Positions 28,034-36,434 of a stretch of 64,000 nt of DNA are shown here, piece by piece. The notes below the pieces were generated by a model. That model searched no databases, was not told the DNA's origin, and saw only the letters and a program-made list of their open reading frames with translations. The position numbers and the translations under genes are program-made. Numbering within the stretch: position 1 is the first letter of the stretch; every line of letters begins with the position of its first letter. The DNA comes from Streptomyces atroolivaceus (GTDB lineage: Bacteria; Actinomycetota; Actinomycetes; Streptomycetales; Streptomycetaceae). Location of the stretch: assembly GCF_000717025.1 (NCBI RefSeq), contig NZ_JNXG01000002.1, positions 124,001-188,000 on the forward strand, given 5' to 3'.

Positions 28034-28047
28034 TGGGAGCGCTCCCA
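28034..28047. promoter_or_regulatory. CebR-type operator of the GH9 cellulase gene
   Basis: TGGGAGCGCTCCCA is identical to the 14-bp palindrome recognised by the cellobiose-responsive repressor CebR. It lies 51 bases before the GTG start. Confidence 0.85.
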
Positions 28048-28097
28048 TCACGGGGCGCCCCGCTCCCCACCGCATCTGTCGACGAAAGGCCTTCCCG

Positions 28098-30758
28098 GTG
28101 AATGCCTCACCACTCTCCGCACGGCCCGTGCGTGTCCGCCCCCGGTACGGGCGGCGCGTGTTCGGGATGTCAGCCGCCGCCTTACTGTTCGCGGCGGCGC
28201 TGGCGGCGCCCGGCACGGCCATGGCCGAGGACGCCGAGCCCGGCCCCGAGCAGGTGGTCAACGGCGACTTCGCCGCCGGTACCGCCCCCTGGTGGTGGAC
28301 GGCGAACGCGCCGGCGGCCGTCTCGGACGGCCGGCTGTGCGCCGAGGTGCCCGCCGGCACGTCCAACGCCTGGGACGTCATCGTGGGCCAGAACGACGTC
28401 CCGATCGCCGCGGGCGAGAGCTACGAGCTGTCCTACACGGCCAGTTCGACCGTGCCCCTGACCGTCCAGACCCGGGTCCAGGAGGCGGTCGAGCCGTACA
28501 CGACGGCGCTCGCCACCGCCGACCCGGTGGGTACGGAGGCCACACGGGTGACCCGTACGTTCACGGCCTCGGTGGACCTGCCGGCCGCGTCGGTGCAGCT
28601 GCAGATCGGCGGCGGTGAGCGGGCGACGACCTTCTGCCTGGACGACGTGTCGCTTCGCGGCGGGGCCGAACCGCCCGTGTACGTACCGGACACCGGGTCG
28701 CCCGTCCGCGTGAACCAGGTCGGCTACCTGCCCCGCGGACCCAAGAACGGCACGGTCGTCACCGATGCCGACGCGCCGCTGACATGGACGGTGAAGGCCG
28801 AGGACGGGACGACGGCCGCCACCGGGAAGACGGTTCCGCAGGGCGAGGATCCCAGCTCGCTGCAGCGTGTCCACACCTTCGACTTCGGCGCCCTCACCAC
28901 GGCGGGCGACGGGTACACCGTCGAGGTCGACGGTGAGGTGAGCGAGCCGTTCTCGGTCCGCGGCGACCTGTACGACGGGCTGCGCTCCGACGCGCTGGCG
29001 TACTTCTACCACAACCGCAGCGGCACCCCGATCGACGCGGACCTCGTCGGTGAGGAGTACGCGCGCCCGGCCGGCCACATCGGTGTCGCGCCCAACAAGG
29101 GCGACACGGACGTCCCCTGCCAGCCAGGGGTCTGCGACTACCGGCTGGACGTGTCGGGCGGCTGGTACGACGCGGGCGACCACGGCAAGTACGTGGTCAA
29201 CGGCGGTATCTCGGTGGCGCAGCTGATGTCCACCTACGAGCGCACCCTGACCGCCCCGAACGCCGAGTCGGCAGAGCTCGGCGACGGTGAGCTGCGGGTG
29301 CCCGAGCGCGACAACGGGGTGCCGGACATCCTGGACGAGGCGCGCTGGGAGATGGACTTCCTGATCAAGATGCAGGTCCCGGCCGGGAAGCCGCTGGCGG
29401 GGATGGCGCACCACAAGATGCACGACGCCGCGTGGACCGGGCTGCCGATGAAGCCGCACCTCGACCCCCAGCAGCGTGAGCTGCACCCGCCGTCGACGGC
29501 CGCCACGCTCAACCTCGCCGCCTCGGCCGCCCAGTGCGCCCGGCTCTACGCCCCCTTCGACAAGGCGTTCGCGGACCGCTGCCTGCGGGCCGCCGAGACC
29601 GCGTGGGGCGCGGCGAAGCAGCACCCGGACGTGCTCGCCGACCCGAACGACGGCACCGGCGGCGGCGCGTACAGCGACAGCGACGTCTTGGACGAGTTCT
29701 ACTGGGCCGCCGCCGAGCTGTTCACCACGACGGGCAAGGACACCTACCGCCAGGCGGTGCTCTCCTCCGCCCTGCACGGTGACGCGGACAAGGTCTTCCC
29801 GGCGGGCGGCGGCATCTCCTGGGGATCGACCGCCGGCCTCGGGGTGCTCACCCTGGCCACCGTCCCCAACGCCCTGACCGCCGCCCAGCTGACCGGGGTG
29901 CGCGCCGTGGTGACCACGGGCGCCGACCGCTACGCCGCGCAGTCCCGTGAGCAGGCGTACGGGCTGCCGTACGCGCCGAACGGTGAGGACTACGTCTGGG
30001 GTTCCAACAGCCAGGTGCTCAACAACATGGTGGTCCTGGCCACGGCCCACGACCTGACCGGTGAGGCCGCCTACCAGGACGCCGTGCTGCGCGGCGCCGA
30101 CTACCTGCTCGGCCGCAACCCCCTCAACCAGTCGTACGTCACCGGCTACGGCGAGCGGGACTCCCGGAACCAGCACCACCGTTTCTGGGCGCACCAGAAC
30201 GACTCCACCCTGCCGCACCCCGCGCCCGGTTCGATCGCGGGCGGTCCCAACCTCACCGCGATCGCCTCCGGCGACCCGGTGGCGGCGGAGAAGCTGACCG
30301 GCTGTGCCCCGGCCATGTGCTACATCGACGACATCGGCTCCTGGGCGACCAACGAGATCACCATCAACTGGAACGCCCCGCTGGCCTTCATCGCCTCCTA
30401 CCTGGACGACGCGGGCGAGGGTGGGCAGGCCGCACCGGCCCGCACGTGCGAGGTCACGTACTCCTCACACCCGTGGAACAGTGGCTCGACGGTCACGGTC
30501 CGCGTGGAGAACACCGGCTCGGAGCCGGTCTCGCCGTGGTCGCTGACCTGGCTGATGCCCGGTGAGCAGCGGCTGAGCCACACATGGAGCGCCGAGTTCA
30601 CCCAGCACGGCCGCACGGTCAGCGCCAGGCCGCTGTCGTGGAACCGGGCCCTGGCGCCGGGTGCGGCGGTCGACTTCGGCTTCAACAGCTCGGCCCCGGC
30701 CCCGGCGCCGGACCCGGGGGCGTTCAAGCTGAACGGCCGGGCCTGCACCTCGGGCTGA
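28098..30758 (+). CDS. secreted GH9 cellulase, CBM4-Ig-GH9-CBM2 architecture
   Basis: The 886-residue protein has a twin-arginine-like start ([17 protein letters not shown]) and signal cleavage near AMA, a CBM4/9 module (about 45-190), a CelD-type Ig-like domain (about 205-300), the GH9 catalytic domain (about 305-790, with [16 protein letters not shown] carrying the nucleophile-side Asp residues, and the C-terminal [13 protein letters not shown] and [16 protein letters not shown] signatures with the acid Glu) and a CBM2 (about 815-886, [18 protein letters not shown]). It degrades cellulose. GTG 28098 has AAAGG upstream and lies after the CebR box. It is complete. Confidence 0.93.
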   Translation: MNASPLSARPVRVRPRYGRRVFGMSAAALLFAAALAAPGTAMAEDAEPGPEQVVNGDFAAGTAPWWWTANAPAAVSDGRLCAEVPAGTSNAWDVIVGQNDVPIAAGESYELSYTASSTVPLTVQTRVQEAVEPYTTALATADPVGTEATRVTRTFTASVDLPAASVQLQIGGGERATTFCLDDVSLRGGAEPPVYVPDTGSPVRVNQVGYLPRGPKNGTVVTDADAPLTWTVKAEDGTTAATGKTVPQGEDPSSLQRVHTFDFGALTTAGDGYTVEVDGEVSEPFSVRGDLYDGLRSDALAYFYHNRSGTPIDADLVGEEYARPAGHIGVAPNKGDTDVPCQPGVCDYRLDVSGGWYDAGDHGKYVVNGGISVAQLMSTYERTLTAPNAESAELGDGELRVPERDNGVPDILDEARWEMDFLIKMQVPAGKPLAGMAHHKMHDAAWTGLPMKPHLDPQQRELHPPSTAATLNLAASAAQCARLYAPFDKAFADRCLRAAETAWGAAKQHPDVLADPNDGTGGGAYSDSDVLDEFYWAAAELFTTTGKDTYRQAVLSSALHGDADKVFPAGGGISWGSTAGLGVLTLATVPNALTAAQLTGVRAVVTTGADRYAAQSREQAYGLPYAPNGEDYVWGSNSQVLNNMVVLATAHDLTGEAAYQDAVLRGADYLLGRNPLNQSYVTGYGERDSRNQHHRFWAHQNDSTLPHPAPGSIAGGPNLTAIASGDPVAAEKLTGCAPAMCYIDDIGSWATNEITINWNAPLAFIASYLDDAGEGGQAAPARTCEVTYSSHPWNSGSTVTVRVENTGSEPVSPWSLTWLMPGEQRLSHTWSAEFTQHGRTVSARPLSWNRALAPGAAVDFGFNSSAPAPAPDPGAFKLNGRACTSG

Positions 30759-30850
30759 TTCGCGCGTACGACTCCTGCGGGCCCGGGTGTGGCCGTCCTT
30801 CGCGGGACGCCGTGCCCGGGCCCCCGCCGTACGCGGTACCGGTGCGGGGC

Positions 30851-31753
30851 TCAGCGCCGGGACCGTCGCACGCCCCGGGCGCGTTCGGTCCGCTCCGACC
30901 GGGGGACGAGTCCGGCACGGACCACCGCCACCCGCTGCCGTACGTCCTCGGTGGGCACGGCTCCCGGTGGGCACGGGCGCGCGTTCACCGCCTCGCCCCT
31001 GCACGGCGCGCAGAGCCCGCCGCGCAGCGCCTCGGGACTGCCCGGTGCGCGGCACTCGCCGCATTCCAGGGTGAGCAGTCCCGTCCGCCGTTCCGGAGCC
31101 GGCCGGTGCGGGGGCAGCTTGTCGGTCAGCCGCCTGCGGATCAGCGAGGCCGCGTGGTGGACCGGTACGGGAAGCCCGTCGGTCAGTGCCCGGAGCAGCT
31201 CCGCCTCCGTGGCGCCCCGGTCGAACCACTCGCCGACCTGCGGTTCCAGGCTCGCGCACTCCGCCGCCGAGAGGCTCAGCGCGGGCGCGGTGCGCCCGAG
31301 GGCTGCCAGCAGGACGAAGGCACGTGAGCGGGTGGGCCGGCGCCGCGCCTCTTCCGGGACGTCGCCCCGGATGAACGCGGCCCACCAGTCGTCGTCGCGC
31401 GCGGTGCGGGAGAAGAACGTCCGGGTCACCCAGAGCAGGGCCTCGTCGGTGGCGACGCACTCACTGCCCCGGCGCAGATGACCGGCGGCCTGGAGCCTGT
31501 TGAGCGCGGTCCGCAGGGCGCACTGGCCGTACGGGAGCCACTTGGCCAGCGTCTTCACGGAGATGTCGGAGCCGTCCGGAAGCCGGTCGATGTACGCGGC
31601 CACGGCGGCCTCACGGGGCGGCAGGTGCGAGAAGTCGCGTTCACCGCGCGGGCGCTGGTCCGGAGCGGAACGCTTGCCGTAACCGGGGTTCGCCATCGGG
31701 TGCGGGAGCACGTGGACGGAGGAGGGGGCGGCACTAAGCTGGTCGACAGCCAT
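30851..31753 (-). CDS. winged-helix transcriptional regulator (MarR-like) of unknown target
   Basis: The 300-residue protein has a winged-helix-like N-terminal part (PPREAAVAAYIDRLPDGSDISVKTLAKWLPYGQCALRTALNRLQAAGHLRR, about 45-95), a helical middle and a C-terminal zinc-ribbon-like CxxC..CxxC segment (LECGECRAPGSPEALRGGLCAPC, about 235-258). ATG 31753 is set by AAGGA 10 bases upstream. Such regulators are common in Streptomyces without a defined role. A perfect 15-bp palindrome 98 bases upstream of the start is a candidate autoregulatory site. Divergent from the beta-trefoil-like gene. Confidence 0.65.
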   Translation of the reverse strand: MAVDQLSAAPSSVHVLPHPMANPGYGKRSAPDQRPRGERDFSHLPPREAAVAAYIDRLPDGSDISVKTLAKWLPYGQCALRTALNRLQAAGHLRRGSECVATDEALLWVTRTFFSRTARDDDWWAAFIRGDVPEEARRRPTRSRAFVLLAALGRTAPALSLSAAECASLEPQVGEWFDRGATEAELLRALTDGLPVPVHHAASLIRRRLTDKLPPHRPAPERRTGLLTLECGECRAPGSPEALRGGLCAPCRGEAVNARPCPPGAVPTEDVRQRVAVVRAGLVPRSERTERARGVRRSRR

Positions 31754-31850
31754 CAGATCGTTTTCCTTCACTCGTCGATCTCGTTGGTCAGACCCCTGTC
31801 AGGTGTTCCCGCACCGACGGGGGTCGCTTGTGTCCGCACGCTAGAGCGTC

Positions 31851-31865
31851 GCGACGGTCCGTCGC
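31851..31865. promoter_or_regulatory. 15-bp perfect palindrome
   Basis: GCGACGGTCCGTCGC, symmetric about one T, upstream of the MarR-like regulator gene. It is a candidate operator for that regulator. Confidence 0.45.
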
Positions 31866-32063
31866 AACTCGGTCACAAACGGTCAACTCGGCAGGTGGGG
31901 AGGGTGGGTGGGTGGGAAGAGACCCGCCAACCATTCCCTGGAAAGAGCGCTCGGAGTCCGCGGCTTGAGCCCCGGGAGTCAACTCGCGGTGCCTGCGTAC
32001 CCGATCGGATGATCTCCGTCGCGCGGTCGGGCGTGGCGCGGCACGAGATCGCCAGGATGACCG

Positions 32064-32092
32064 TTGACGGCGCCCTGACCAGCAGGTATCGG
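32064..32092 (+). promoter_or_regulatory. putative promoter of the beta-trefoil-like gene
   Basis: TTGACG, 17-base spacer, TATCGG; 47 bases before the ATG. Confidence 0.45.
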
Positions 32093-32139
32093 GAACAGGG
32101 GCAGTCGCATGCCGTCGACCGATCCGAGTGGGAGCGACC

Positions 32140-32709
32140 ATGGCGAACGAGCTGAAGTACGGCGACAAGATCCACCTGCAGAACGGCTACAACAGCTGGG
32201 CCGGCGGTTACCTGGACACCAACGGCCACAGCAGCGACTCCGGCGGCAAGTACGCCGTCTCGACCGCCGACTCCCCCACGCGAGGGGAGGGGACCGGTAC
32301 GTGGGAGGTACTCTCCCCGACCGGCAAGGCCGCCGGGACCCCGGTCGTCAGCGGTGACGTGATCCAGCTGCGCAACCTCTACGGCGGGGACGGCGGTTAC
32401 CTCGACACCAACGGCCACGCCTCGGCGGACCAGCGCAACGCGGGCGCCAAGTACAACGTCTCCACGTCGAAGGACCAGGACCGCGCGTCCGGTACCGGCC
32501 GCTGGCGCATCACCGCGCGCAGGTCCACGCCCGCCGACGGCAGCATCCGCCCCGGCGACGTCATCCAGCTGTGGAACCTCTACGCCGACAACGGCGGCTT
32601 CCTGGAGACGAACGGCGGCGGTCCGTCGGGCGGCAAGTACGACGTCTGCACCAACGCCTACTCCAACCGTGCGGAGGACGTGGCAGATTGGAAGATCCAG
32701 CGTCCGTAG
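32140..32709 (+). CDS. three-repeat beta-trefoil-like protein
   Basis: The 189-residue protein consists of three repeats of about 60 residues, each opening with GDxIxLxNxYxxxGG[YF]L[DE]TNG (residues about 8-30, 73-95, 137-160), followed by GGKY(A/D)V(S/C)T and closing with W-x-I/V. This threefold pattern fits a beta-trefoil. There is no signal peptide, so it is predicted cytoplasmic. ATG 32140 has GGAG 5 bases upstream. The divergent neighbour is a regulator. It might bind a carbohydrate or a protein; sequence alone does not say. Confidence 0.6.
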   Translation: MANELKYGDKIHLQNGYNSWAGGYLDTNGHSSDSGGKYAVSTADSPTRGEGTGTWEVLSPTGKAAGTPVVSGDVIQLRNLYGGDGGYLDTNGHASADQRNAGAKYNVSTSKDQDRASGTGRWRITARRSTPADGSIRPGDVIQLWNLYADNGGFLETNGGGPSGGKYDVCTNAYSNRAEDVADWKIQRP

Positions 32710-32750
32710 CCGGTCGGGAGCCCTACGGCCCGGCGACCGGGCCGTAGGGA

Positions 32751-33060
32751 TCAGCGCGTCCGGATCGGGTAGGGCGTTCCCGTGCCGACAGCCCGCAGTT
32801 TGTCGGGGTTGGCGACGTTGTGGATGGCGGAGATGCGCCCCTCGGCGTCGAAGTCGAAGGTGAGCGTGGCGATCACGCGGTCCGGCGCGCTGAAGACCAT
32901 GCCCGGCCCGCCGTTGATCTCGACCATCTCGGCGGCCATGTCGGCCGGTTCGACGCCCTGGTACGGGACCGTCGCGATCGCCGCGAACCAGGTCGCCACC
33001 CTCGACGCGCCCACGACCGGCCGCAGGGCCTGGCGGACCGTTTCCTTGTCCCTGCCCGGG
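32751..33060 (-). pseudogene. C-terminal remnant of a SigJ-type ECF sigma factor
   Basis: The frame reads LRPVVGASRVATWFAAIA, then NGGPGMVFSAPDRVIATLTFDFDAEGRISAIHNVANPDKL, the SnoaL-like C-terminal domain that ends ECF41/SigJ-type sigma factors. The sigma2 and sigma4 regions are missing upstream, where only about 100 bases separate it from the TetR gene. GTG 33014 could allow an 87-residue product, but the similar frame continues 5' of it, which favours a truncated gene. The left part of the original gene is gone, perhaps deleted when the TetR/oxidoreductase pair arrived. Confidence 0.6.
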
Positions 33061-33178
33061 CCTGTCAGGCAGATTGCCCTGGGGCTGTTGTCGGCCGGGT
33101 GAGCTGCACGACCGCCCGATCCGTGACACGGAGAAATGTGGTCTGCGTCGCAGCGGGGTGGGGATGTCCGGCGTTCGC

Positions 33179-33820
33179 CTAGGCGGGGATCCGGTCGAGT
33201 CCCAGAGGTGCGGGAGGCGGCAACGGGGCGGTTGCCTCCGCACGGAAGGACTGGAGCAGATAGGCGACCAGGCGCCGGGACGCGGTGGCGGCCTCCTCGC
33301 CCGAGCCGACCGTGACTCCGCCGTTGGCGAGCAGCAGCAGGGTGATGTCGCCCGGTTCGAAGTCCTGGCGCAATCCACCCGCTTCCTTGGCGCGCTGGAC
33401 CAGCAGGGCCAGGCGCTCCTCGGCGCGGGTGCGTTCGAGCGTGAAGTCCGTCTGGTCGGGGAATTCCTTGAGGAACGCCTGCGTGAACCCCCGGTCCGCC
33501 GCCTGCAACAGGCAGACCTTCTCGATCACGGTCCAGAACCCGCGCCAGGGATCCGGATCCGCCAGCCCGTCGTCGAGCACGGACACGCAGTGGCTGAGCT
33601 CCTCCGCGAACGCCTCCGTCACGAGCGACGCGCGGGTGGGGAACCGTCGGTACAGGGTGGCGACCCCGACCCCGGCCCGCCGGGCGACCGCCGCGACGGG
33701 GACGTCGACGCCCTGCGCGGCGAACGCCTCGCGTGCCGCCCGGAGGATCTTGGCCCGGTTCTCCCGGGCGTCGGCGCGGAGGCCGTCACCGGGCGGCTTG
33801 TGAGAGGTCTGATCAGGCAT
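33179..33820 (-). CDS. TetR-family regulator of the adjacent oxidoreductase
   Basis: The 213-residue protein has a typical TetR N-terminal domain (RAKILRAAREAFAAQGVDVPVAAVARRAGVGVATLYRRFPTRASLV, residues 22-67) and a variable helical ligand domain. ATG 33820 is set by the palindrome-containing intergenic region upstream. It is divergent from a quinone-oxidoreductase-type gene with 68 bases between them, the usual layout for local repression. The palindrome TTTACGGTAAA lies 10 bases in front of its start. Confidence 0.88.
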   Translation of the reverse strand: MPDQTSHKPPGDGLRADARENRAKILRAAREAFAAQGVDVPVAAVARRAGVGVATLYRRFPTRASLVTEAFAEELSHCVSVLDDGLADPDPWRGFWTVIEKVCLLQAADRGFTQAFLKEFPDQTDFTLERTRAEERLALLVQRAKEAGGLRQDFEPGDITLLLLANGGVTVGSGEEAATASRRLVAYLLQSFRAEATAPLPPPAPLGLDRIPA

Positions 33821-33829
33821 GTTTCTCAC

Positions 33830-33840
33830 TTTACGGTAAA
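33830..33840. promoter_or_regulatory. probable TetR operator
   Basis: TTTACGGTAAA, perfectly symmetric about the central G, with a further GTTTAC half-site at about 33856-33861. It lies between the divergent TetR and oxidoreductase genes. Confidence 0.65.
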
Positions 33841-33888
33841 TGGAGGGGGTCATCCGTTTACCCGCATAGCCTGGAGGACATGAACGAC

Positions 33889-34833
33889 ATGCGCGCGGCG
33901 CTCTACGACCGCTACGGCCCTCCCGAGGTGCTCTACGTGGGCAAGGTCCCGGTACCGGCACTCCAGCAGGGCCAGGTGCTGGTCCGCGTCCACGCGGCGA
34001 GCGTCAACGGCGGTGAGCTGCACGGCCGGGCCGGACGCGTCCGCCTGGTGACCGGCCGCACGTTCCCTCAGCGCACCGGGCTCGACTTCGCCGGCGAGGT
34101 GGCGGAGGTGGACCCCGCGATCACCGGACTGCGGCCGGGCGACCGGGTGTGGGGCGTCCTGCCCCGCACCTTCGGCAGCGCCGCCGAATACGTGGCGGTC
34201 CGCCCCCGGAACCTCTCGTACGCCCCCGAGAACATCGGTCTCGTCGAGGCGGCATCCCTCCCCGTGGGCACGACGGCCATCACCGCCCTCCGGGCCAAGG
34301 CGCGGCTGAAGGCGGGCGAGCGTCTGCTCGTGCGCGGCGCCGCAGGGGGAGTCGGCAGCATCGCCGTCCAGCTCGGCAAGGCCCTGGGAGCCCATGTCAC
34401 CGCTCTCGCGGGCTCGAAGAACCTCGGCTTCGTCCGGGGCCTGGGTGCCGACGAGGCCCACAGCTACGCCACCACCGGGCCGTCCGACCTGGGCCGTTTC
34501 GACGTCGTCATGGACACCGTCGGCACCGAGCACCGTGCCTTCCGGCGTCTTCTGGCGCCGGGGGGACGCATGGTCTCCATCGCCTTCGACCTCGACCACA
34601 TGGCCGCGAGCCTCGGCTATCTGCTCGCCTCGACGGTCCACGGCCCGGGACGCGTCCGGTTCTTCAGCGGCAATCCGCAGCACGATCTGCTCGCGGAGCT
34701 GGCCGGCCATGTGGAGAGCGGTGCGATCCGGCCCGTGGTGGACACCGTCCACCCGCTCTCCGGGATCGCTGACGCGCACCGGGCACTGGAGGCCGGAGGT
34801 GTGCGGGGGAAGCACGTGATCCAGGTGGTCTGA
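33889..34833 (+). CDS. NADP-dependent zinc-free alcohol dehydrogenase / quinone oxidoreductase
   Basis: The 314-residue medium-chain dehydrogenase has a GroES-like N-terminal domain (RYGPPEVLYVGKVPVP, VRVHAASVNGGELHGRAG) and a Rossmann domain with AAGGVGSIAVQLGKALGAHV (about 145-165). The structural zinc cysteines are absent, as in the quinone oxidoreductase/zeta-crystallin group, and the C-terminus has the DTVHPLSGIADAHRALEAGGVRGKHVI closing motif. It probably reduces quinones or enones with NADPH. GGAGG fits ATG 33889 better than ATG 33880. Likely repressed by the divergent TetR protein. Confidence 0.87.
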   Translation: MRAALYDRYGPPEVLYVGKVPVPALQQGQVLVRVHAASVNGGELHGRAGRVRLVTGRTFPQRTGLDFAGEVAEVDPAITGLRPGDRVWGVLPRTFGSAAEYVAVRPRNLSYAPENIGLVEAASLPVGTTAITALRAKARLKAGERLLVRGAAGGVGSIAVQLGKALGAHVTALAGSKNLGFVRGLGADEAHSYATTGPSDLGRFDVVMDTVGTEHRAFRRLLAPGGRMVSIAFDLDHMAASLGYLLASTVHGPGRVRFFSGNPQHDLLAELAGHVESGAIRPVVDTVHPLSGIADAHRALEAGGVRGKHVIQVV

Positions 34834-34848
34834 CACCTCCCCGCGCGC

Positions 34849-35502
34849 TCACACTCCGAGGCCGGCGTCCCGTGCCAGCAGGGCGGCCTGCACCCGGTTC
34901 TCGCATTCCAGCTTGGCGAGGATGCGGCTCACGTACGCCTTCACCGTGGCCTCGCTCATGTGGATCCGCTGGCCGGCGTCCGCGTTGGACAGGCCTTCGC
35001 CCAGGAGGGCCAGGACGTCCCGTTCGCGGTCGGTCAGCTTCTCCAGCCGGCGACGGGCGCCTTCCGCGCGCTGCGTGGTCCCGCCGGAGGCCAGCGAGTC
35101 CACGACGTGCCGGGTGGCTCCCGGCGAAAGATAGGCCTCCCCGGCCGCCGCCGCCCGCACGGCGCGCATGAGCTCAGCGGGCGCCGAGTCCTTGAGCAGG
35201 AAGCCCGCGCTGCCCTCGGTCAGGGCGCGCAGCACGTTGTGCCGCTCCCCGAACGTCGTCAGTATCAGCACCCGCACCTGGGGAGCGGTCCTGCGCAGCT
35301 CGGCCAGAGCGGTCAGCCCGTCCATGACGGGCATCTGGATGTCGAGCAGGGCGACGTCGACCCGCTGGGCGCGGGCGAGTTCGACCGCATCGCGGCCGTT
35401 CGCCGCCTCCGCGACGACCTCGATGTCGTCGGCCGAGGAGAGGATCATCCTGATGCCCGCCCGGATGAGCGGCTCGTCGTCCGTCACAAGAACCCTGATC
35501 AC
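34849..35502 (-). CDS. NarL-family response regulator (kinase not adjacent)
   Basis: The 217-residue protein has a receiver domain (acidic residues D8/D9, phospho-acceptor D54, K near 105 in FLLKDSAP) and a LuxR-type output helix-turn-helix (LTDRERDVLALLGEGLSNADAGQRIHMSEATVKAYVSRILAKL). Normally such genes directly follow their kinase. Here the nearest same-strand NarL-type kinase gene is at 40002-41801, 4.5 kb upstream, with an oppositely oriented cassette between them. They are plausible partners separated by insertion. Confidence 0.88.
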   Translation of the reverse strand: MIRVLVTDDEPLIRAGIRMILSSADDIEVVAEAANGRDAVELARAQRVDVALLDIQMPVMDGLTALAELRRTAPQVRVLILTTFGERHNVLRALTEGSAGFLLKDSAPAELMRAVRAAAAGEAYLSPGATRHVVDSLASGGTTQRAEGARRRLEKLTDRERDVLALLGEGLSNADAGQRIHMSEATVKAYVSRILAKLECENRVQAALLARDAGLGV

Positions 35503-35748
35503 GACTCTCCTGAGCGGTCCTGAGCGTTCATACCTGCGGGCATCCGGTCATCATCCCCGATCGCCCGGCCGGACGGTACCGGCACCATGTGGCGGTGGCT
35601 GAGCGCTCCACCCCGCGCCGATCGCCAAGTAACCGCGCCCGCCTTCCGCAAGGGTGACGCGACGGGTCGGTACGCAGTGGCCCGTGCCGCCCCGTCGGAC
35701 CGCCGGTACTCGCACGTGACGCCGGACGGAGCGCCCGGCGACGACGCG

Positions 35749-36351
35749 TCACTCCGTCGCGGTGCGGCGGGCGTAGGCGCGGGCGGCGCGGGCGCGGTCG
35801 CCGCAGCGGGTGGAACACCACTGGCGGCGGCCGTGCTTGAGCAGGAAGCGGTTGCAGGGAGGGGAGGCGCAGGCGGTCAGGCGGGCGGCGTCGGGGGAGG
35901 TGAGCAGGTCGGCGGCGTCGGCGGCGATGGCCGCGAGGGCGTGCTCGACGATCGCGGTGGTGGGGTGGGGCGTGGCCCGGTAGGGGCCGGTCTTCTCGTC
36001 CCAGAGCAGCAGTGGTGCGGTGGAGACGCGGGTCATGGCGTCGTTGACCGCCGTGACGGCGGCGGGCAGGGCCGGCTGCCCGGCGACCCGGGAGGCGAGC
36101 AGCGACCTGACCTGTTCGCGCAACGCCCGCAGTTGTGTCGCGCACACCTCCGCAAGGCCGGCGGCGGCCGGGGCGAGGCCGCGCCGCGCCAGCCACTGCT
36201 CGGCCCGGGCCGGGGTGCCCAGGAGGTCGGCCGTGTGCCCGCCGGGCAGTGTGACGGCGCTGTTGACCAGGGCCAGGGCGGGGTGCTCCGCCTCGCCCGG
36301 CGACGCCGGCAGGGCGGCTTCTTCCCGCACGAACTCTTCCATGCTTCTCAT
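35749..36351 (-). CDS. CGNR zinc-finger / ABATE-domain regulator
   Basis: About 200 residues with an N-terminal stress-response helical domain (LALVNSAVTLPGGHTADLLGTP, the ABATE pattern) and a C-terminal CGNR-type zinc finger (LTACASPPCNRFLLKHGRRQWCSTRCGDRARAARAYARR; cysteines CxxxxC..CxxxC). These proteins are thought to be DNA-binding regulators. The start is uncertain (ATG 36351, 36342 or 36369). It is divergent from the MBL-fold gene, and CCGTGAGG repeats in the space between them suggest that it controls the MBL-LLM-MFS run. Confidence 0.8.
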   Translation of the reverse strand: MRSMEEFVREEAALPASPGEAEHPALALVNSAVTLPGGHTADLLGTPARAEQWLARRGLAPAAAGLAEVCATQLRALREQVRSLLASRVAGQPALPAAVTAVNDAMTRVSTAPLLLWDEKTGPYRATPHPTTAIVEHALAAIAADAADLLTSPDAARLTACASPPCNRFLLKHGRRQWCSTRCGDRARAARAYARRTATE

Positions 36352-36367
36352 GGTACGGGTTGCGTTC

Positions 36368-36424
36368 ATCCGTGAGGCATGCGTACAGTCCGACTCACGG
36401 TTGAAACGCAATCTATCCGTGAGG
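36368..36424. promoter_or_regulatory. CCGTGAGG repeats between the CGNR regulator and the MBL gene
   Basis: ATCCGTGAGG occurs at 36368-36377 and again at 36415-36424; the inverse CTCACGG lies between them at 36394-36400. The last copy includes the ribosome site (GAGGAAA) of the MBL gene. The set looks like a multi-site operator, probably for the CGNR protein. Confidence 0.5.
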
Positions 36425-36434
36425 AAATTCTTTC

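Larger units (their letters stand above)
31754..32139. other. 386-base divergent intergenic region
   Basis: It holds the palindrome GCGACGGTCCGTCGC at 31851-31865, a GGGTGGGTGGGTGGG tract near 31903, and a promoter-like TTGACG/TATCGG pair (32064-32092). No gene is seen. Confidence 0.5.

Noticed and set aside
28182..30218. 678-codon frame antisense to the GH9 gene
   Set aside because: The GH9 frame has full domain support; this one is repetitive Arg/Val-rich sequence typical of antisense GC-rich frames.
35503..35748. Possible small gene between the response regulator and CGNR genes
   Set aside because: The frames there lack a ribosome site and a plausible protein pattern; nothing recognisable was found.
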